A stretch of 7,652 nucleotides of DNA, from contig DKBC01000259.1 in NCBI GenBank assembly GCA_002451065.1, positions 1 through 7,652 on the forward strand, in the 5' to 3' direction. The notes below the pieces were generated by a model that ran no database searches, had not been told where the DNA came from, and saw only the letters and a list, made by a program, of their open reading frames with translations. This document shows, piece by piece, positions 6,306 to 7,652 of this stretch; position 1 is the stretch's first letter; each line of letters begins with the position of its first letter. Origin of the DNA: Betaproteobacteria bacterium UBA6910 (GTDB lineage Bacteria; Pseudomonadota; Gammaproteobacteria; Burkholderiales; UBA6910). The translations under genes were made by a program, and so were the position numbers.

Positions 6306-7652
6306 ATGGAACAGAAGAAGGAAGGCCGGTTCCGGGAGGGATCGAGCCCCGGCGGCGGGGGCCTCAAGCAGGCTCTGGCGCTGACCGGGTTGTTCGCGCT
6401 GGCGGCGTTTGCCGCGCCGTCCCAGGCGGCGGTGACGTGTACCGACACCATCACCGCCAACGTGGTGGTGCTGGACAATCCGACGGTGTTCAACCGTCTG
6501 GGGGCCCAGAACCCGAACTGGATCACCTTTGCCCTGCGGCGGGACGTGGTGCAGGCGGCCAACGCGGCGGCCCTCGCCGCCAACCCGGCGTTGGCCGCGA
6601 CCCAGGGCCTGCCGGAGGTCGCGGGTGGGGTGCTGGCGCCGGGCCAGGTGGCCCTGCGTCCGGACAAGCGCCCCCGTCCCCTGGTGGTGCGCTCGGTGGC
6701 GGGCTCGTGCCTGACGGTGAGCTTCCAGAACCTCCTGGCGCCGGTGGCGAATCCCAACAACGCCCAGCAGGACAACCTCATCAACAACGACCAGGTAGCG
6801 GGCCGATGCGCCAGCTTCCACGCCTCGGGCACCGAGCTGGTGAACGGCATGGAGGACGACGGCTCCATGACCGGCAACAACCCGGGTGCCAGCACCGCGG
6901 ACTCGACCACGGGCGCGGCCGGCAGCTGCGGCGCGGCGGGGCTGGCGGCGCCGGGGGAGACTCGGACCTACGAGCTTTACACGCCCCACGAGGGGACCTT
7001 TGTGGTCAACAGCTACGGCGCCACCCTGGGCAGCGAAGCCAGCAGCGGGAACCTGGGATTGGGCATGTTCGGCCAGCTCAACGTGCAACCCAAGGGCGCG
7101 CGTATCTACCGCAGCCAGGTGACCGAGGAGGAGCTGCGCCTGGCGACGAATACGGCGATTGACCTAGGGCCAGCAGACTGCGGCGCTGGCAATGATCCCG
7201 CCCCTGGCTTTACCTGCCTCGGACAGCCCATCATCAACTACGAGGCCCTTTACCCGCCTGTTGCGCCCTGGACCCTGGAAGGCAAGGCCGGCCTGCCGGT
7301 GCTCAACATGCTGACGGCGAACCGGGAGCTGGTGCACTCGGACATCAACGCCATCATCGCCGGCCCCGACGCCGACGGTTCCTGGCGCAGCGTGTGCGAG
7401 GGGGGTACCGCTCAGGCCCCTGCCGCGGACTGCCCCTATCCCCTGGAGAGCGTGGGCAAGCGCAACCCGCAGGTTCCCAACCGGCAGGAGGCGTTCCGGG
7501 AGTTTTCCTCCATCTACCATGACGAGCAGACCAACTCCCAGGTTTACCCGCGCTGGTACAACGACCCGGTCATGCGCCACGTGCTGCACGGGGTCAAGGA
7601 CCAGTTCATGATCAACTACGGCTCGGGGGGCATCGGCAGCGAGATCATCGCC
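6306..7652 (+). CDS. mofA: MofA-like multicopper oxidase (putative Mn(II)/metal oxidase), 3'-truncated
   Basis: 449 codons are visible and the frame is still open at the right edge. Family members are much longer, so well under half may be present. The n-region is long and charged (residues 1-21), followed by a hydrophobic core (22-36) and PSQA, a Sec signal cleaved near residue 41; there is no twin-Arg motif. Landmarks I recognise from the MofA family are ASFHASGTELVNG (169-181), a DDGS loop (184-187), APGETRTYELY (215-225), EGTFVVNSYGAT (229-240), GLGMFGQLNVQPKGARIYRSQVT (251-273), QPIINYEALYP (307-317), PVLNML (331-336), ELVHSDINAIIAGP (341-354), REFSSIYHDEQ (398-408) and FMINYGSGGIGSEI (434-447). 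Enzymes of this family are linked to extracellular Mn(II), and possibly Fe(II), oxidation using copper centres; the later copper ligands are not in view. Eight Cys residues include two C-x11-C pairs (292/304, 364/376). The substrate cannot be read from sequence. Confidence 0.88.
   Translation, partial: MEQKKEGRFREGSSPGGGGLKQALALTGLFALAAFAAPSQAAVTCTDTITANVVVLDNPTVFNRLGAQNPNWITFALRRDVVQAANAAALAANPALAATQGLPEVAGGVLAPGQVALRPDKRPRPLVVRSVAGSCLTVSFQNLLAPVANPNNAQQDNLINNDQVAGRCASFHASGTELVNGMEDDGSMTGNNPGASTADSTTGAAGSCGAAGLAAPGETRTYELYTPHEGTFVVNSYGATLGSEASSGNLGLGMFGQLNVQPKGARIYRSQVTEEELRLATNTAIDLGPADCGAGNDPAPGFTCLGQPIINYEALYPPVAPWTLEGKAGLPVLNMLTANRELVHSDINAIIAGPDADGSWRSVCEGGTAQAPAADCPYPLESVGKRNPQVPNRQEAFREFSSIYHDEQTNSQVYPRWYNDPVMRHVLHGVKDQFMINYGSGGIGSEIIA

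Noticed and set aside
6306..6430. Tat-type signal on the oxidase
   Set aside because: The long n-region contains GRFREG but no twin-Arg motif, so Sec export is more likely.
6255..7088. Minus-strand open frames opposite the oxidase start
   Set aside because: They overlap the promoter, ribosome site and signal peptide of the oxidase and show no family features.

Overview
The window is a GC-rich stretch of proteobacterial type in which all six genes lie on the + strand and are closely packed up to about position 5900. The first and last genes run off the edges. The gene content (periplasmic binding protein, parvulin isomerase, SCO-type copper chaperone, second parvulin-like protein, large beta-propeller protein, MofA-type multicopper oxidase) suggests a neutrophilic metal-oxidising bacterium, most likely a betaproteobacterium of the Leptothrix/Gallionella/Sideroxydans kind. 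I infer this from gene families remembered, not from any search, and the taxon cannot be fixed from the window.

Layout. 2-1003: C-terminal part of an ABC-type (branched-chain amino acid/amide-like) substrate-binding protein. 1013-2011: secreted peptidyl-prolyl isomerase with intact parvulin signatures. 2088-2756: SCO1/SenC-type thioredoxin-fold copper chaperone with CxxxCP and a distal His. 2813-3772: second SurA/parvulin-like secreted protein, which has lost the usual parvulin catalytic His residues. 3959-5902: secreted YVTN-type beta-propeller with FixH/YtkA-like beta-sandwich flanks, followed by a strong intrinsic terminator at 5926-5956. 5903-6305: a 403-base regulatory gap, clearly more AT-rich than its surroundings in its second half, with a good sigma-54 (-24/-12) promoter match, a long imperfect palindrome at enhancer distance upstream, and smaller dyads. 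6306 to the edge: first 449 residues of a MofA-like multicopper oxidase with a strong Shine-Dalgarno sequence.

How the parts may work together (inference). The multicopper oxidase is exported through Sec and would be the catalytic component, oxidising Mn(II), Fe(II) or a related substrate outside the cytoplasm. The SCO protein would handle copper or disulfide maturation. The two SurA/parvulin-like proteins would assist folding of the large, Cys-containing oxidase. The beta-propeller may be a partner or scaffold. The binding protein has no permease or ATPase in view and may act as a sensor or receptor. Genes 1-4 look like one transcription unit; the propeller may have its own weak promoter; the oxidase appears to be separately controlled by sigma-54 and an unseen enhancer-binding activator. 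The oxidase family is known. The less described parts are the sigma-54-like control region, the non-catalytic parvulin paralogue, and the coupling of a binding protein and a propeller to the oxidase.
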